DNA from: Obelidium mucronatum
Taxonomy: Eukaryota > Chytridiomycota > Chytridiomycetes > Chytridiales > Chytriomycetaceae
Assembly (NCBI GenBank): GCA_025765595.1
Contig: JAIVFH010000081.1
Span: 1 to 64,000 of the forward strand
Direction: 5' to 3'
DNA length: 64,000 bases
Below are positions 11,071 to 23,471 of this stretch, piece by piece. Numbering within the stretch: position 1 is the stretch's first letter; the number at the start of each line of letters is the position of its first letter. Position numbers and translations under genes: made by a program. The notes beneath the pieces were generated by a model. The model was not told where the DNA came from and did no database searches. It saw only the letters and a list, made by a program, of their open reading frames with translations.

Positions 11071-12727
11071 CTACACTCGGTACGCTTTTCCCAAGAAATC
11101 CAAGATCCCTTCCAACTCATTGTTTCCCCCACATCCTCGGATTTCATTCCTCGCTTCCCCTTCCAATCGCACCAACTCATTTCGAACTTTTTCCAGACTC
11201 TCTCCCATCCCTCGAATCGCATACTTTTTCAAATCTACATCGTGAGTTCGCTGTTTAAGGATTTGAAAGATTTGTCTTGAATGTGGGTCTGTGACGGTTG
11301 GGAGTGTGAGTTGTGTTTGAGTTATATATAAGCTGCCCATGCGTTCGGCATGGGTTTGTTGAATGTGCAGAATGATGGGGTACGAGAATTTTCCTTCTGT
11401 TAGGTCTTCAGCGTATCCTTTGTTGCTTGTGAACTGGGAATTTTCGGATGGTGAGACGTATTTTGTTTTTCCCTCTCTCTTTCTCTTACCTCTTCTGATA
11501 CCAGATTCAAATAATCATCACGTATTTGAAAATGAATTCCAAGCATATCGACAAGTGGCACGAAATCCCTAACGTCGATTTTTTTTTAAGCTCTCAAAAA
11601 AAAAACAGCATCGAATAAAACAAACGACTAACCTCAAACTTCCAATAGTCGAAGCGGCTTGCATCATACGTACGGCTAGTCGCAGGAGACCACCCGTTTT
11701 GTTGCTAATCATTTGAAGGTATTCCTTTTCTGTTGGGCAAATGTTGTTATCTCGCCAATAAATCTCCATCCCTTGGCCAGTGTGTAAATGGACCAGTTCG
11801 TCTGCAAATATTTCAACGATTCCAGGAATTTCTAATGAGATTGCCTTCTTGAGAGCCAAAAAGTAGCTATTGATTTGGTTATAGTGGGTTGTCAGCAATC
11901 GTTGTTGGAGAATCAGAATCTACCGCCTTTGGCGGTAAGAGGCAATGACAAAGAAGACACCGCCTACGGCGATTAATCGTGATGATAAAGAATAAACAAG
12001 AACAACCCGCCTTCGGCGGTGAATTCGCCTACGGCGGTGTATTCGCCCATGGCGGTGGATCCGTCTTTGACAATGAATACATGATATTTACACATAATTT
12101 CCAGAATTGATGGCACTAGCAACTCCATAAATTTTGTGGGCAACTGGAATCAAAGGTGTTGCAATTTTTTTTTGAAGATAAATCATTAAAAGAAGGATAA
12201 AGAGATTACGAGTACTACTACTACACAGTACACAGTACACACCTGGAATCCCTCTTCTCAAGTCCGAACCATCCTCCACGTCATCTATCCTACAAAAAAA
12301 AAAAGCACGTCAATCCATCAATCAGTCACAAAACAATAGTCATTGGTTCAAATCAATAAAATATCCAGATGAGCTTACAATAAACTGGCGGTATGGAGCA
12401 TCTCGATAATCTCTGAAATAACGTTCAATTTGTCTTGTGGCACTTTAAGCCACAGGTCGAAAGCATGGACTAATTTCGATCTGATTTCTTTGCCTCTCGC
12501 TTGGGTAAGGTATACAAAGGGCTCCAGAAGGATCCGTTGCTGTTGGAGGGTTTGAATTTGTTCTATACAAAACACAAAAAACGCTGCTCTCCCTTCTCCT
12601 AGGGGTCACACGTTACGAAAGGAAGGAAATAGAAAAAAACCTCTTCTATTTCTTCTCTCGAAAGAGGGGCAGATGCTTTGTCGACAGGACCCGTGACTGA
12701 TGCAATGGCAATTGGCGTTGTGTTCAT
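11071..12727 (-). CDS. geranylgeranyl diphosphate synthase
   Basis: Type I trans-prenyltransferase that condenses IPP with allylic diphosphates to GGPP for prenylation and isoprenoids. Seven exons join in frame to 340 aa: 12727-12641, 12539-12379, 12289-12243, 12143-12092, 11866-11633, 11568-11490, 11433-11071. Marks include KEIRSKL (IPP binding), the first Asp-rich motif in [25 protein letters not shown], and the second Asp-rich motif in [15 protein letters not shown] followed by [15 protein letters not shown]. Intron 4 (225 nt) is longer than the others and holds five hairpin-forming repeats. The gene is divergent from the CK1-like kinase, sharing about 125 bp of 5' DNA. Confidence 0.9.
11922..12056. 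repeat. cluster of short palindromes inside the GGPP synthase intron
   Basis: Five copies of a 12-15-bp palindrome with core CGCC-NNN-GGCG (loops TTT, TAC, TTC, TAC, CAT) at about 11922, 11959, 12007, 12026 and 12045. Each can fold as a GC-rich hairpin. Related palindromes occur in an intron of the kinase gene at 14188-14249. Confidence 0.75.
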
Positions 12728-12852
12728 TGTTTTTACTTTTGACTTTTGACTTTTGAGACAATAATAATAAGAGATAAATAATAAGAACAAAGATTCTTTC
12801 TGATTCAAACACGATAAACAATAATCTGTTTTAGAGTATCAGATAGTTAGTA

Positions 12853-12914
12853 ATGGAATGGATATGGGATAAAAGAAGTTCTCAAGAAATGGACGACACC
12901 GCCCCGCACCGCCA

Positions 12915-12946
<32 letters not shown>

Positions 12947-15302
12947 AGCAGGCGCAGCGCATCAGCAGCCTCTCAGCGGCGATTGCGTCATCGGCGCCGA
13001 CGCACTCGCCTGGCGCGCATCGCGAAGCCGAGCCGCCCAGCGACTTCTTTGCGAAGCTGGCGCTCTCGAAGGAGCCGCTCAGGTGGACGCCCGGAACGCC
13101 CAGTGCGGGACCGGCGCCAGCCAAGGCCGCGCCGAACCAGCTGGCGCCGTCGCCTTACCAGCCACGATCATCGGCCCTGATGAACAGGACGATGGCTGAG
13201 GCCGGCTCGTACAAGCACGGCCAGAACTCGCACTTCTTTGCGCAGGGCCATTCGCACTCTCAGTCTCACTCTCACTCCAACGCTCACTCCCAGAACAACA
13301 ACAACTACAACAACAACAACACCAACAACAGCAGCTACCAACAGCCGTCGTCCTTCTCATCCACTGCCAACGGATGGCCAGTGCAAAACAACTACCCGCA
13401 GCAGCCCGCATCTATGGCTCAGTCATACACTTCCATCAACAACTACCAGCCATCCTCATCCTGGATCGCCAACGGATGGGGCGCCGTAGTCCCCGGGAAA
13501 GACCCCGAAGAAAGAGCATTGATGAGTTCCAGCGTTCCCAATCCCTCTCTTCGTAAGTCCCCACTGAAATCGTATTCCCTTTTTTCTGTTTAGCTTCTCA
13601 CACCCTTCTTTTACCCCTAGTCGGCTCTCCACCTGCTGCAGAATACAACGAATGGACTGTAATCAATAACAATATAACTTCTCCTGGACAGCCCTCTGTA
13701 CCCCAACCGCCTCACACTGGCACAGCCCCAACATCACCCCAAAACGAATGGCGAAACCCAAACAACCCACACCCCGATGGAACTCCAGAATGGGGAACAA
13801 ACAATAATACGGAAGAACAGCAATGGATCGTGAATACAAACAACAACAATACTGTCTCTGTGAATATCAATTCCGCTCAACCATCCCCTCAGTTGCAATT
13901 CATGGACCAACAATCATCACAAGTGCTGCAACAACATCAACAATATCAACAACCGCAACCACAAACTCCACCTCCACCTCCTCCATTCGAATTGGTTGGA
14001 AATGGGCGTTGGCAAGTAAAGGAAATGATTGGTGCTGGATCTTTTGGAGAAGTGTTTGCAGCTGTGGATGCCGAAACGGGTGCTCATATTGCAATCAAGA
14101 GAGAAGTCAAGAGTAGTCGGAAACAACAGCTTCCTCATGAATGTAAGCTGTCTTCCATCCTAGCTCCAGGCCTTCCGGTGTGTTCAATCGCCGAAGGCGA
14201 TATGGTCCATCGCCGAAGGCGATGATGCCTTTCTCTTTTCGCCAAAGGCAGGGCTTGTTCTACTTTTTGAAATTGCAGTGATCCTCCATCAATTCACTGA
14301 TTCTCATCTCATAAACAAAAAAACAAAGCTGCCGTTTACGATCTCCTCCGTCGTTCAGAAGGATTCCCACGTATTTACTTTAGTGGCCAAGAAGGCCCAT
14401 ACAACATTCTCGTCATGGAGCGCCTTGGACCCAGTTTAAAAGAGCTTGAACGCCAATCCCCTACTCAAAAGATACCCCTTCGCACAATCGTCCGACTCGT
14501 TCCTCAATTCATCCGACGTATCCAAAGTTTACATGAATTGGGAATTATATTCCGTGATGTCGTAAATATCTCCTGTTCTTTTTTTTTCAGAAATGTGGTT
14601 ACCCTCTCGCTCATTACTCCAAAACCTTTCTCCCCTCCTCCTCTTTAGAAACCAGATCAATTCTGTATCGGAAGATACAATGAAGACATCTCCGACAGAC
14701 CCACCTGTTTCCTGATTGACTTTGGCCTTGCCACAGCATACCGGGATTCCCAAGGAAAACACGTCAAAAACCCGAAACCCGTCAAGAATATGCCCAAAAC
14801 CTGGAACAGCGCGATACGCCAGTTTGAATGTGCATAAAGGCAAATGTCATTCACGGAGAGATGATTTGGAGAGTTTGGGGTATATGCTTGTAGGAGGCTG
14901 TGAAAGGGTTAGTTTTGTTTGTTTGTTCTTTTCTTTTACGGTTCCATTTCAATTGTACTTTAAACTTACCCAAAAAAAATATGTAATTATTATAGCCCAC
15001 TTCCTTGGACAGGTATCAAAGCCGTCACATCCACAGACGGATGGCGGAAAATCGGAATCTGCAAAGATGATCTCTTGATTGCCGAATTATGCGCTGATAT
15101 CCCACAAGAATTCGCATTGATTCTCGAACACGCGCGGGAATTACGGTTCGCGGATGACCCTGACTATAATATGCTTATTAATGCGTTTGTGGATCTGCTG
15201 ATACGAATGGAAGAACAAAGTACTGGCGGCGGCGGCGGCGGTGGAGATGGCAAGTTGGTTTGGACTGTGGATTTCGAAGGGAATGGGGATGGTTATCGGT
15301 GA
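12853..15302 (+). CDS. casein kinase 1-like serine/threonine kinase
   Basis: Long low-complexity N-terminus (polyPro, His/Ser, Asn/Gln runs), then a CK1-type kinase domain: glycine loop [10 protein letters not shown], catalytic Lys in [32 protein letters not shown], then [29 protein letters not shown] and LPWTGIKA, all CK1 hallmarks. Introns lie at about 13555-13620, 14135-14330, 14563-14648 and 14908-14997. Two frame problems remain in the catalytic domain. One base is extra near 14802 (between NMPK and GTARYAS), and one base is extra across the last splice junction (GGCER to PLPW). Neither can be an intron because no family residues are missing. The first exon has a GC-rich island at 12890-13220. 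Family call firm; integrity uncertain. Confidence 0.75.
14188..14249. repeat. palindromes in a CK1-like kinase intron
   Basis: Two copies of ATCGCCGAAGGCGAT and a degenerate third (CGCCAAAGGC). The core is the reverse complement of CGCCTTCGGCG found in the GGPP synthase intron 2 kb away, so the two introns share one palindrome family. Confidence 0.7.
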
Positions 15303-15608
15303 AGGCCTTTTTTTTTTATAGTGAAAAAGTAAAGCTGTTTTTTTGTGCGAGAAAGGCATTACAAAGAATAAATACGTAGACCAATTATTACTGGCCATTG
15401 AACAATAATTCCGTAAAGTTACTAGGCTTTCGCATTCGAGTATTAGTTACAAACGCGACCCAAGAAGTTGCTGAACTCCGTCCAATTTGTGACATGTGTG
15501 GAATATAATGCTGCCTGCATGAGCAGAAATAATTCAGCAATCAAGTACTCCAAGCAACACTTTTTGGCATTGTAATTTTGAAAGAACATTTCCTCTTTAT
15601 CGTACAAA

Positions 15609-16783
15609 TCAACGCAACGCCTCCAACAAATCAACCACAGATTCACATAGACCCAAAGCACCTTGCAAATCATTTTCCAAATGCGATAGATTTGGAATCT
15701 TGCATTCTAGATAGACTTCATCCAGTATTTCGATTGGGTTTCCTTTATATGTCCTGTCAATCGCAAAACAAAGAGGGGAATATCAGGAACGTCGAAAAAA
15801 AAGGCATCAAAATAAAACTCAACTCAATCTTCATTTGCTTAAACCGCGATAGAATCTGACTTTGGATTTGTAACGGAATCGCATGCTGGTGGTACGCGAT
15901 GGCATAGATTGAGACGGCAAGGGAGCTCGGATTCGCCATATAAAACTCAATCACAAGGTCGTTCGAGAGCTCTGGGGCGAAAAACTGGAATTTAAGAAGA
16001 AGAAAAGTAATGTGTTATGTTAAAAAAAACGCGATTCAAAAAAAAAAAAAAAAAAAAATTGAATATCAAAACCTTTCCATCATTTTCACGAATCGGAAAC
16101 AATTTCTCTTCGTCCACAGAGCTCAGCATTTTCACTGCATCATGCACAACTTTTGATAATGCGTTGAACTGGTTGTAGATCCACGTGCTCTCAACCTCCC
16201 CTTCATCGTATTCCTCGCTCAATTCTTGTTCTGCAGCAGCCCCTTCTTCTCCACTTTTCCTTTCGGGAATAATAATGATTTGCTGGATCGCTTCGACTTG
16301 CGTCAACGCCAAATGCATGCAATCTCTAAAACTTGACAGTTGCGACAATGGGTATGTGGTTGTTGGATTCAGAGCGACTTTGAGAGGTTGTCCGCGGTTG
16401 TAGTGCGGTAGTTTTATATTCAGTTCCTTTTGGTTTTTTTTTTTTTGTATGGTTCAAGTCAGCGAGCGCTTGGTCTGTCATCAGTAGCAACTGACCCCCT
16501 TCACGAGAGAGCATCCATCGATAGTCACTACGCCTTTAACCATATCGTTATTCGGCGCTGTGATGGCCAGTGTTTGCCTCTGAGAGTTTGTGCATGCAAT
16601 AGACGTCTGTGTGTCCAATTGACAAGGCTTAATTTTTGGCTTTCGAGAATCAACCACCACTACCACCACCAAACCAGCAACACTACGTACAGTCAGGTAA
16701 GAATGGATGCGGCTTAGGATATCCGGAAGCCGATGGCGCATTATCCATTCGAATTCCATTTGACTATCCTTTTGGGTGAACAT
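15609..16783 (-). CDS. Rogdi/Rav2-like protein (RAVE-type V-ATPase assembly factor)
   Basis: Five exons (16783-16691, 16579-16505, 16426-16073, 15984-15824, 15753-15609) join in frame to 275 aa. Similarity to the Rogdi family is seen in EFEWIMRHRLPDIL at the N-terminus, DMVKGVVTIDGCSLELNIKLP, the block FFAPELSNDLVIEFYMANPS with following beta-strands, and the C-terminal helix region PNLSHLENDLQGALGLCESV. In yeast the Rav2 subunit works with Rav1 and Skp1 to reassemble the vacuolar ATPase. An insert of acidic residues (around residue 110) is specific to this copy. One intron carries an A22 run. Assignment rests on motif order rather than a search. Confidence 0.65.
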
Positions 16784-16914
16784 TTTTTCTCAAAAATATT
16801 TTTCTACTTTAAAGTTATTTTATTTTTACTCTTCTTCTTATAATAACAATATCTGGTACTCTTTTTTCATACAAATGGGGAGGAAGTCTTCTAATCGCCT
16901 GCGAAAAAAAAAAG

Positions 16915-18967
16915 TCACCCGCTTAGACCTTCTACACAGGCCTCTGGAAATACACCACGACATCCACTTTGTACAGACACACCAAACGCCCATCCATCAT
17001 CAAACCGGCGTACTACCATAATCGAATCGCCAGGAATCAACGCCAATTCATCCTGCTGGGTCGCTGTATACGGATACATGACCATACATACACCTCGGTC
17101 GTTTCCTTCTTCTCCAACAACAGGTTGTCGTTCACTGCTGATGACGGGCACGCTATCATCTGCATCAGGGGTGGTTGTAGTTAAATCCACCAAAGAACTA
17201 AACCGTTTAGAAACTCTCTTGCTGCTGCTCATCAGCCTGTGATCCCATACTCCCATTCATGGAACTGGTTCTTTCACTCGCCACAAGACTCTTTCTCTTA
17301 AATCCGCCACCGCAGGAGTAGTAGTAGTCGTAGTCGCCGCAACATCACCACTACTACTTGTTTCCACCGCCACGTTAGGAATCCCATCTGCATCACAAGC
17401 ACCACCACCACCACCACCAACACCCTCTTCCTCAATAATCGTATCTGCAGGAACAACAACAACAGACCCAGCAGGAACCCCCGAGCCTTCCTGCACCGCA
17501 ACCATCGGGAAAAACCCTCGCGCTCCCGTCGCAACATCAATTCCCAACGCCCAGCCATCGTCAAACGTTTCAAGGACTTTAATCAGGTCTCCTACATTGC
17601 GGAGTTTGAGTTCATCTTTGGCTGTTGGGTGGAAGAGGTTTTGGACGCGGAGGAGTGTTGGTTGGTTTGAGGTTGTTGTGGTTGTTGTTGTTGCTGACGG
17701 TGGGAAAGGACTTAGGACGCGTTTAGTACCAGCGCTGTTGCTGGTGTTGATGACACTGCCTCGTGAGATGGATGGTTTTCGGAGAGGTGAGTTTGGCTTT
17801 GATGGCAATGGTGAACTTGGGTGGTGATATACAGGAGCTATCCCTGTCGGTGTATCAGGGGAAGGCGTTGGTGTGAGACTGCCGCGTTTAATGGAGCCGT
17901 TGAATGATGTACGAATTGGAGCACCGGTAATGGGAATAAATTCAACGGGAGGGGTAGCTGTTTGTGCTCGTGGTTTGAATCCAGCTCGCTCGAGTTCGAA
18001 TGAGTATGACTGGCGGCGGACATCTTCCTCAATAAAGGGCGACATTGGTTTCTTGGGTGCCGTTGTGGCAGTTGTGGCCGTTGTTGCGGTTCTTGTGCTT
18101 CCGTACTTTCTGTTGATTGTGTTTTGCGCTTGGGTGTCCATGAATTCGCGACGTCGCGCCCGGGATCTCACACACACAAAAGCAACGCCAGTCACAAATA
18201 CTAGCGAGAGCACGACTGCAACGACAATTCCAATAATTATGGGTGTTTGGTTCATTTGTCCTTCTCCTCCAGTCAATGGTATTGGTGGTGTTGGTGTTGT
18301 AGTTGCAGTTGAATTCGGAGATGTCGATGAGGCAATCACCTGACCGTTTGCCATTTGGTGAACATCGTCCATGCAGAACTCCGCCACAGCACGGATCGGA
18401 GTTACCCCTGCAGTAGGCAAGGAACGCGTCCGGTACTCACGAAGCCGCACTGCGCGCGCTCGCTGGGCACTGCGGCGATGCAGGCGCTTTCGGCCAGCAG
18501 CTGGGGCTGCATCTCGGCCCAGTGGCGGCTGCGCAGCGCGAGCTTGTTGCGCTGCACCCACTCGGTCGGCGGCGATGGGCAGCCCGCACTGGCGTACACG
18601 GCGGCGTACGACGCGAGCGCGGCGGCGGCCGAAGCGGCGCACAGCAGCGGAACTTGTTTGGTTCTTTGGGCTCTTTGCCTACTTCTCCTTCTTTGCCTAC
18701 TTCTCCTCCTTCGCCTAAGGAACAGTTAAACTCGCGCTGCGCAACCCACACTGCCTCGGCGCACGCCCAGCTCGTCTGGTAGCGCATCGCCTGCGCCGCC
18801 GCCGTCAGCGCCGCGCTGGCGTTGCAGCCGCGGTTGGCGTCCGTAAAGAGCGAAGCGTCGCTGGTCTGGCCCAGGCGCGCCTCGAACCACGGATCAACGA
18901 TGGGATACCCGGCAAAGTGCGGTCCGCAGAGGGAGGACGCCGGGAGGGGCGTGCATGCAAGTGACAT
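16915..18967 (-). CDS. single-pass membrane protein with Cys-rich ectodomain and two cytoplasmic SH3 domains
   Basis: Order: Cys-rich outer segment beginning ACTPLPASSLCGPHFAGYP, a Thr/Pro-rich stalk, transmembrane helix PIIIGIVVAVVLSLVFVTGV, a basic stop-transfer, a long Ser/Pro-rich tail, then SH3-1 (LFHPTAKDELKLRNVGDLI...GFFPMVAV) and SH3-2 (MYPYTATQQDELALIPGD...GVFPEACV). The last intron (17237-17284) removes an in-frame TGA. This architecture resembles SH3 'sensor' proteins of early-diverging fungi that link the surface to cortical signalling. No signal peptide is seen at the proposed ATG 18967, so an upstream exon may exist. The ectodomain is GC-rich (18420-18950) and has unresolved frame changes near 18650 (a -1 step), 18440 and 18370. 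Confidence 0.65.
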
Positions 18968-19126
18968 TTCGAGTCAAATGTGGAGAAAGGAAATCAAAGA
19001 TCAATTAGGGCTTGGCTTGTTTTAATTCTCTTTTTTAATCAAAAACAGAGTGTCTCTTGTTCAGCGCACTCTTGTTCAGCACAGCATCAAAGATCATCAA
19101 GCATTTTTTAAATAAATTAGGATTAT

Positions 19127-21324
19127 TCATTCCCACCCAACACCTTCAAAAACTCTCAACACTCTTCTCCACACTTTTTCTTCTGCGTTAACGGCCCATA
19201 GACAGTCCATATGCTCGTATCCTTCCACTTCCTCCACGGCCACCAAATCCACTACTCCACTAGCACGTCGATTAGTGTCCCCACTTGCCTTTTGGCTACT
19301 CTCCCAACACTGCCAATGCAATTTCCTAGCATCCACAATGGCATCTTTTGTCCCATAGTACAACGCGAGAGGACATTTGATGCATTCTACATTATATTCA
19401 GTCACTGCTTTCCCTTCTGCCAGCTCCGCGTCACTCAAAAACGGTTGTATCACTTTTGCCCGTCCTATTTGCGCCCACTGATGCAACGCTTTCGAACTCT
19501 GCGGCCTCGGCGTGAACTGGAAGTAATGAGTCTTGTTGGATGTATCCCAGTTGGTATCAGTCCAATCGAAAAGAAAGTGGAACATGTGGTAACTGAGTGT
19601 CATCATGACATGTGGGGAGACAATTTTCTATGAATGGAATGAGATATACATATCTACAGTGAGCAAAAAGAAATTAAAAAATACTGCCGCTCCCTTACTT
19701 GAATAATTGTCATGATTGGTAGAAACTGATTTACTCCGAAAATCAACCTGTGCGTTCGACTTGTACATGCCAAGAGACCATTCACAGGGAAAGCATCCAA
19801 AAGTGGTCCAATATAAACAGCTGGTGCCAATGCAATAAAGCAAGAAAGTTTATCATTCAACGTTGAATCGAGGCTGAGTGCATGAAACATCTAATAATGT
19901 AAGATAACTGGATTAGAGAGAAATTGTCAAAAAAAAAACCTCTACAATAAACACCTGTGCATTCCCCTGCGAATGACCAACATAAGCAACCTTTTCCCAT
20001 CCAGTAAACCTTCGAACTCCCTCAACGCACGCAGGGACATCATATAACGCCAAATCATCCAAACTCCAATCCCAAAATGCAGTTTCATTTTCACTCAAGA
20101 AGACATGTTGTTTTTTCGCTTCTCGACAGCAAGTCCGATTATTTGCGAGCCAGACATCGTAATTGTTATCAGCCAGGTAAAATGCAAATGAAGATCGACG
20201 AGACGTGACCCAAACCCCGGCACTTTGAAACAGACCATGCATGAGAATAATGGGTGGTTTTTGTGACAGCGGGATTGATTGATCTTTAAAAAAGAAAGAG
20301 CAGCGTTAGAGTCTTTCTATGACGGAGAGAAGTAAAAAAAAACAACTTATTTACCCATCCCAGGCCCAGGCAGCACTCTCTCCAGTTGCAAAATAAATCC
20401 ATCTCTCGTAGTGACATGATATGTTTCGCATCGGAATCCTTCAAGTTCAATATAATACCTCACGTTCATATTCGCCTTCCGGTAATCCACTGGCTGTGCC
20501 GCCAGCGGCGTCTGATATCCAGACCCACCTCCATATCCAACACTCCCCCCTTCTTTGGATACGCCACGTCTTGAGGAACTAGAATACCTTAACTTCCTCC
20601 CCGTATAACTCGCAATCCTCTTTAAAAAACTCGGCGGCGGATCATCCAACTTTGACCCGACCACCGGCGTACGATCATCATCCACCACCAGAACATCTTC
20701 ATGTTCTTCCATCCCCACCGGCTCGGTTACGATTCTCAGGCCCGTTAGATTTGCACTAGACGATCTGCTGTTGCGGCGGATCGCTTTCCGAGGATTCACG
20801 AGGTCTTGGTGGAATTTTTGGACGTGCGAGTGGGCGAGGATTCGGTTCTGTTCATCGGTGATTGCGCTGTGGTTGTTGTTGTTGTTGTTGTTGTTTTGGT
20901 TTGGTTGTTGGCCCAGTTTGCGTTCAGGCGGCTGTGGGAACAGATAATAGAAGGTGGGGAAGCGGCGCTCGATCACTGTGCTGATGTCTGTTTTGGAGGT
21001 TGTTGGGAGTTAGCTTTTTGTCTGTTTGATCATGGGAATGTGAGGTGAGTTCTCACCTTGGACAAAAGAGGTCAGGATAATCACGATCATGAGCGATGTC
21101 GACACAGTGTGGCTGAAAACTTGCGTGATAAATACAATGAATCTGTGGGGCACTGGCCAGTTGGTTTTTGGTGGTTGTCGTGGGGGTCGGATGTTGTGGT
21201 TGAAGGTGCGCGATGAGCAAGGAGCCGGGTGGACGCTGCGCACGAGGAGAGGGGCCTGGTTACGATCAGAAGAGATTGGCGGTGTTGAAGTTGTGGGTGA
21301 AGTCTTTGGGAAACGGGGCTCCAT
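19127..21324 (-). CDS. acid lipase / steryl ester hydrolase-like alpha/beta hydrolase
   Basis: Five exons (21324-21057, 20987-20355, 20283-19955, 19890-19699, 19627-19127) join in frame to 640 aa. A membrane helix lies near residues 50-80 (FIVFITQVFSHTVS...), followed by a disordered basic linker. The ab-hydrolase lipase lead (YHVTTRDGFILQLERV), HGLFQSAGVW (oxyanion), DVWLANNRT, and the nucleophile elbow GHSQGNAQ come next. The C-terminal acid (YYGTKDAIVD) and His (EGYEHMDCLW) complete the triad. The layout matches fungal Tgl1/Yeh-type steryl ester hydrolases, which act at lipid droplets or the plasma membrane. The alternative is a triacylglycerol lipase of the same family. Confidence 0.8.
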
Positions 21325-21627
21325 TTTGGCGTATTTTTTTGCCAAACAAGGAAGCACATGGCTCGCGTTTAGAGCAAGAATCACCGATATTAATATGCAA
21401 GTTAAATAGTTGCATGCAAAAAAATTGCATATTCCTGTATGGTTTTAAAGTTTTAATTCACACTGCAAACACAGAATCAATCTTGTGCTGAAAATCATCC
21501 GTCAAATTCGATTTTCTCAAATTTCAGTGATGAAAAAGGAGTTTTGATTTGGCGGCAAGATAATGTGACCCCGGTACCGTTGAATATCTACGTGTGTATC
21601 CACTCGAGATGTGGAAGATAGTAGATA

Positions 21628-21885
21628 CTAACGGCTTCCAAAGCTCCCACCCCCTCCAGCAAACTGATACGTGAAAATCATTCTGCTGCTCGCGGAATAT
21701 GCAAAGAGAACGCCCAGTTCCCCAAAGACAACAGTAATAACTCCCAAAATCAATGACGATGGGGGTTGACTTTCTTTGCAATCTTCATTGAGTACTTTGG
21801 AGCGAACAGAGAAAAAGCGCGACATAGTAACAAGGAAATAGGGTTCTACAATTCTGAAAGAAACTTGGGCGGTAGCAGCAGACAC
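21628..21885 (-). CDS. small predicted membrane protein (hypothetical)
   Basis: The open frame ends at 21628. ATG at 21825 starts MSRFFSVRSKVLNEDCKES, then one hydrophobic helix (SSLILGVITVVFGELGVLFAY) and a Gly-rich tail. A CAG acceptor sits just upstream at ~21887, so a 5' exon is possible. Not recognised; the helix suggests a membrane anchor or a small subunit. Confidence 0.4.
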   Translation of the reverse strand: MSAATAQVSFRIVEPYFLVTMSRFFSVRSKVLNEDCKESQPPSSLILGVITVVFGELGVLFAYSASSRMIFTYQFAGGGGSFGSR

Positions 21886-22109
21886 TGCAGAAAGTTGAGT
21901 TATTCCCGATTCTGCAACAAATCAAGTTGTAAATCTGTCGTTGTATGGTAATGACAAAAATTACAGGCGTTCACAGCGGATAGTTGAAAGCGATAGTTAA
22001 CAAATCTGAACTGCGTCGGACTCGCTGCGACGTGGTATAAAAATCAACCACACTGCCACAAAATGCATTTTCCCCAAACAGCTGCCAAATAACAAAGATC
22101 CCAAAAAAA

Positions 22110-23405
22110 ATGACCCATCCAAAGAAACAGCAACAGCAGAAAGCCCGCAAGGCTGCAAGATCAACCTCCAAAGCCCAAGAACCAAGAGAATCCAAGCTAT
22201 CCTTGAATCTTCAAAACCACTGGAAACTTGTCTCAGAGGGCACTGCCACAGCAGCTGCCAACTCTGCGGCGTTCAATGCAACTACCACTGCAGTCCCTGT
22301 GAATGCAAACTACCACGCTGTGGCTGCGGAATGCAAGGCAAGGGTTGAAGCGATTGCTGCTGCCTGTCGTAAGCAGAACATTCGTTTTAGAGACAGGTAC
22401 AATTTGATGATCACTCCACTATGTTCACCACGTGTCATACAAGATAAACCCCATCGGTACTGATATTTCAATTCAAAAAATAGATTCTTTGATCTCAAGT
22501 TTGATCAGTTCGATTGTCTCAACAGTCTTTCTGACCCAGACAAGGAATCAGATGTGGATTTCGAGTCCATCATGGAATCTGCAGTGAGAAATTCAGAAGG
22601 TGTCGTTGAAAGAATCCCCAAGCTGTTTGACAAGCCCACGTTTTTTAAGAATGGAGGCATGTTGGTGAGTCTTGAGTCCAACGTCCTTTTTTTTTTTTTT
22701 TTTTTTTTTTTTTGGAAAAAGGACTGATGGTTTATTTTTTTACAGCCAGGAGACATCCAACAAGGTTATGAAGGAGACTGTTGGTTCCTGGCTGCTCTGT
22801 CCATCTTGGCATCGGACCCCGGCCTGTTGTTGAGAACAATCGTTGCGCGTGATGAAAAAGTCGGAGTTTATGGATTCGTCTTTTTCCGCGACGGTCAATG
22901 GATTTCTTCGATTGTAGATGATCAATTGGTAAAAAAATAATCGACAGATTTCGATTATAATTTGTATGCCGTATTTGATTGATCACCCTCCAAATAGGCA
23001 ACAACCTATGAAGACTTCCGAGTCGCTCCAACCAACCTCAAAAAGGAAGAATACGACAAAACGTTCCTTCGAGGAAGCAAAGCCTTGAAATTTGCGAAAT
23101 GCAATGATCCAAACGAGACGTGGGTTCCTTTGATTGAAAAGGCTTATGCGAAAGCACATGGAGACTATGAATCAATTTGTGGTGGAAATGGAGGGTACTG
23201 TGTCAAGCAATTCTTTTTTTTTTTTTTTTCTTTCTTCTTGGTATTTGGGGGTCTTTTTTTTTATCTAAATTTGAGTCTATTTGTTTATGCATAGGGAGGC
23301 CGTGGAAGATTTGACGGGAGGAATCTGCACGACTTTCCAAATCGAAGACATCCTTGATACTGGTTTGTGAATTTTAAATGCAACTGAACTATACAACTTC
23401 CCTCA

Positions 23406-23471
<66 letters not shown>

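Noticed and set aside
16340..16505. Frame break in the Rogdi-like gene
   Set aside because: A GTGAAG...AAAAG intron (16427-16504) joins the flanking family blocks in phase, so no frameshift is needed.
17237..17284. Stop-codon readthrough between the two SH3 domains
   Set aside because: A 48-nt GT-AG intron removes the in-frame TGA.
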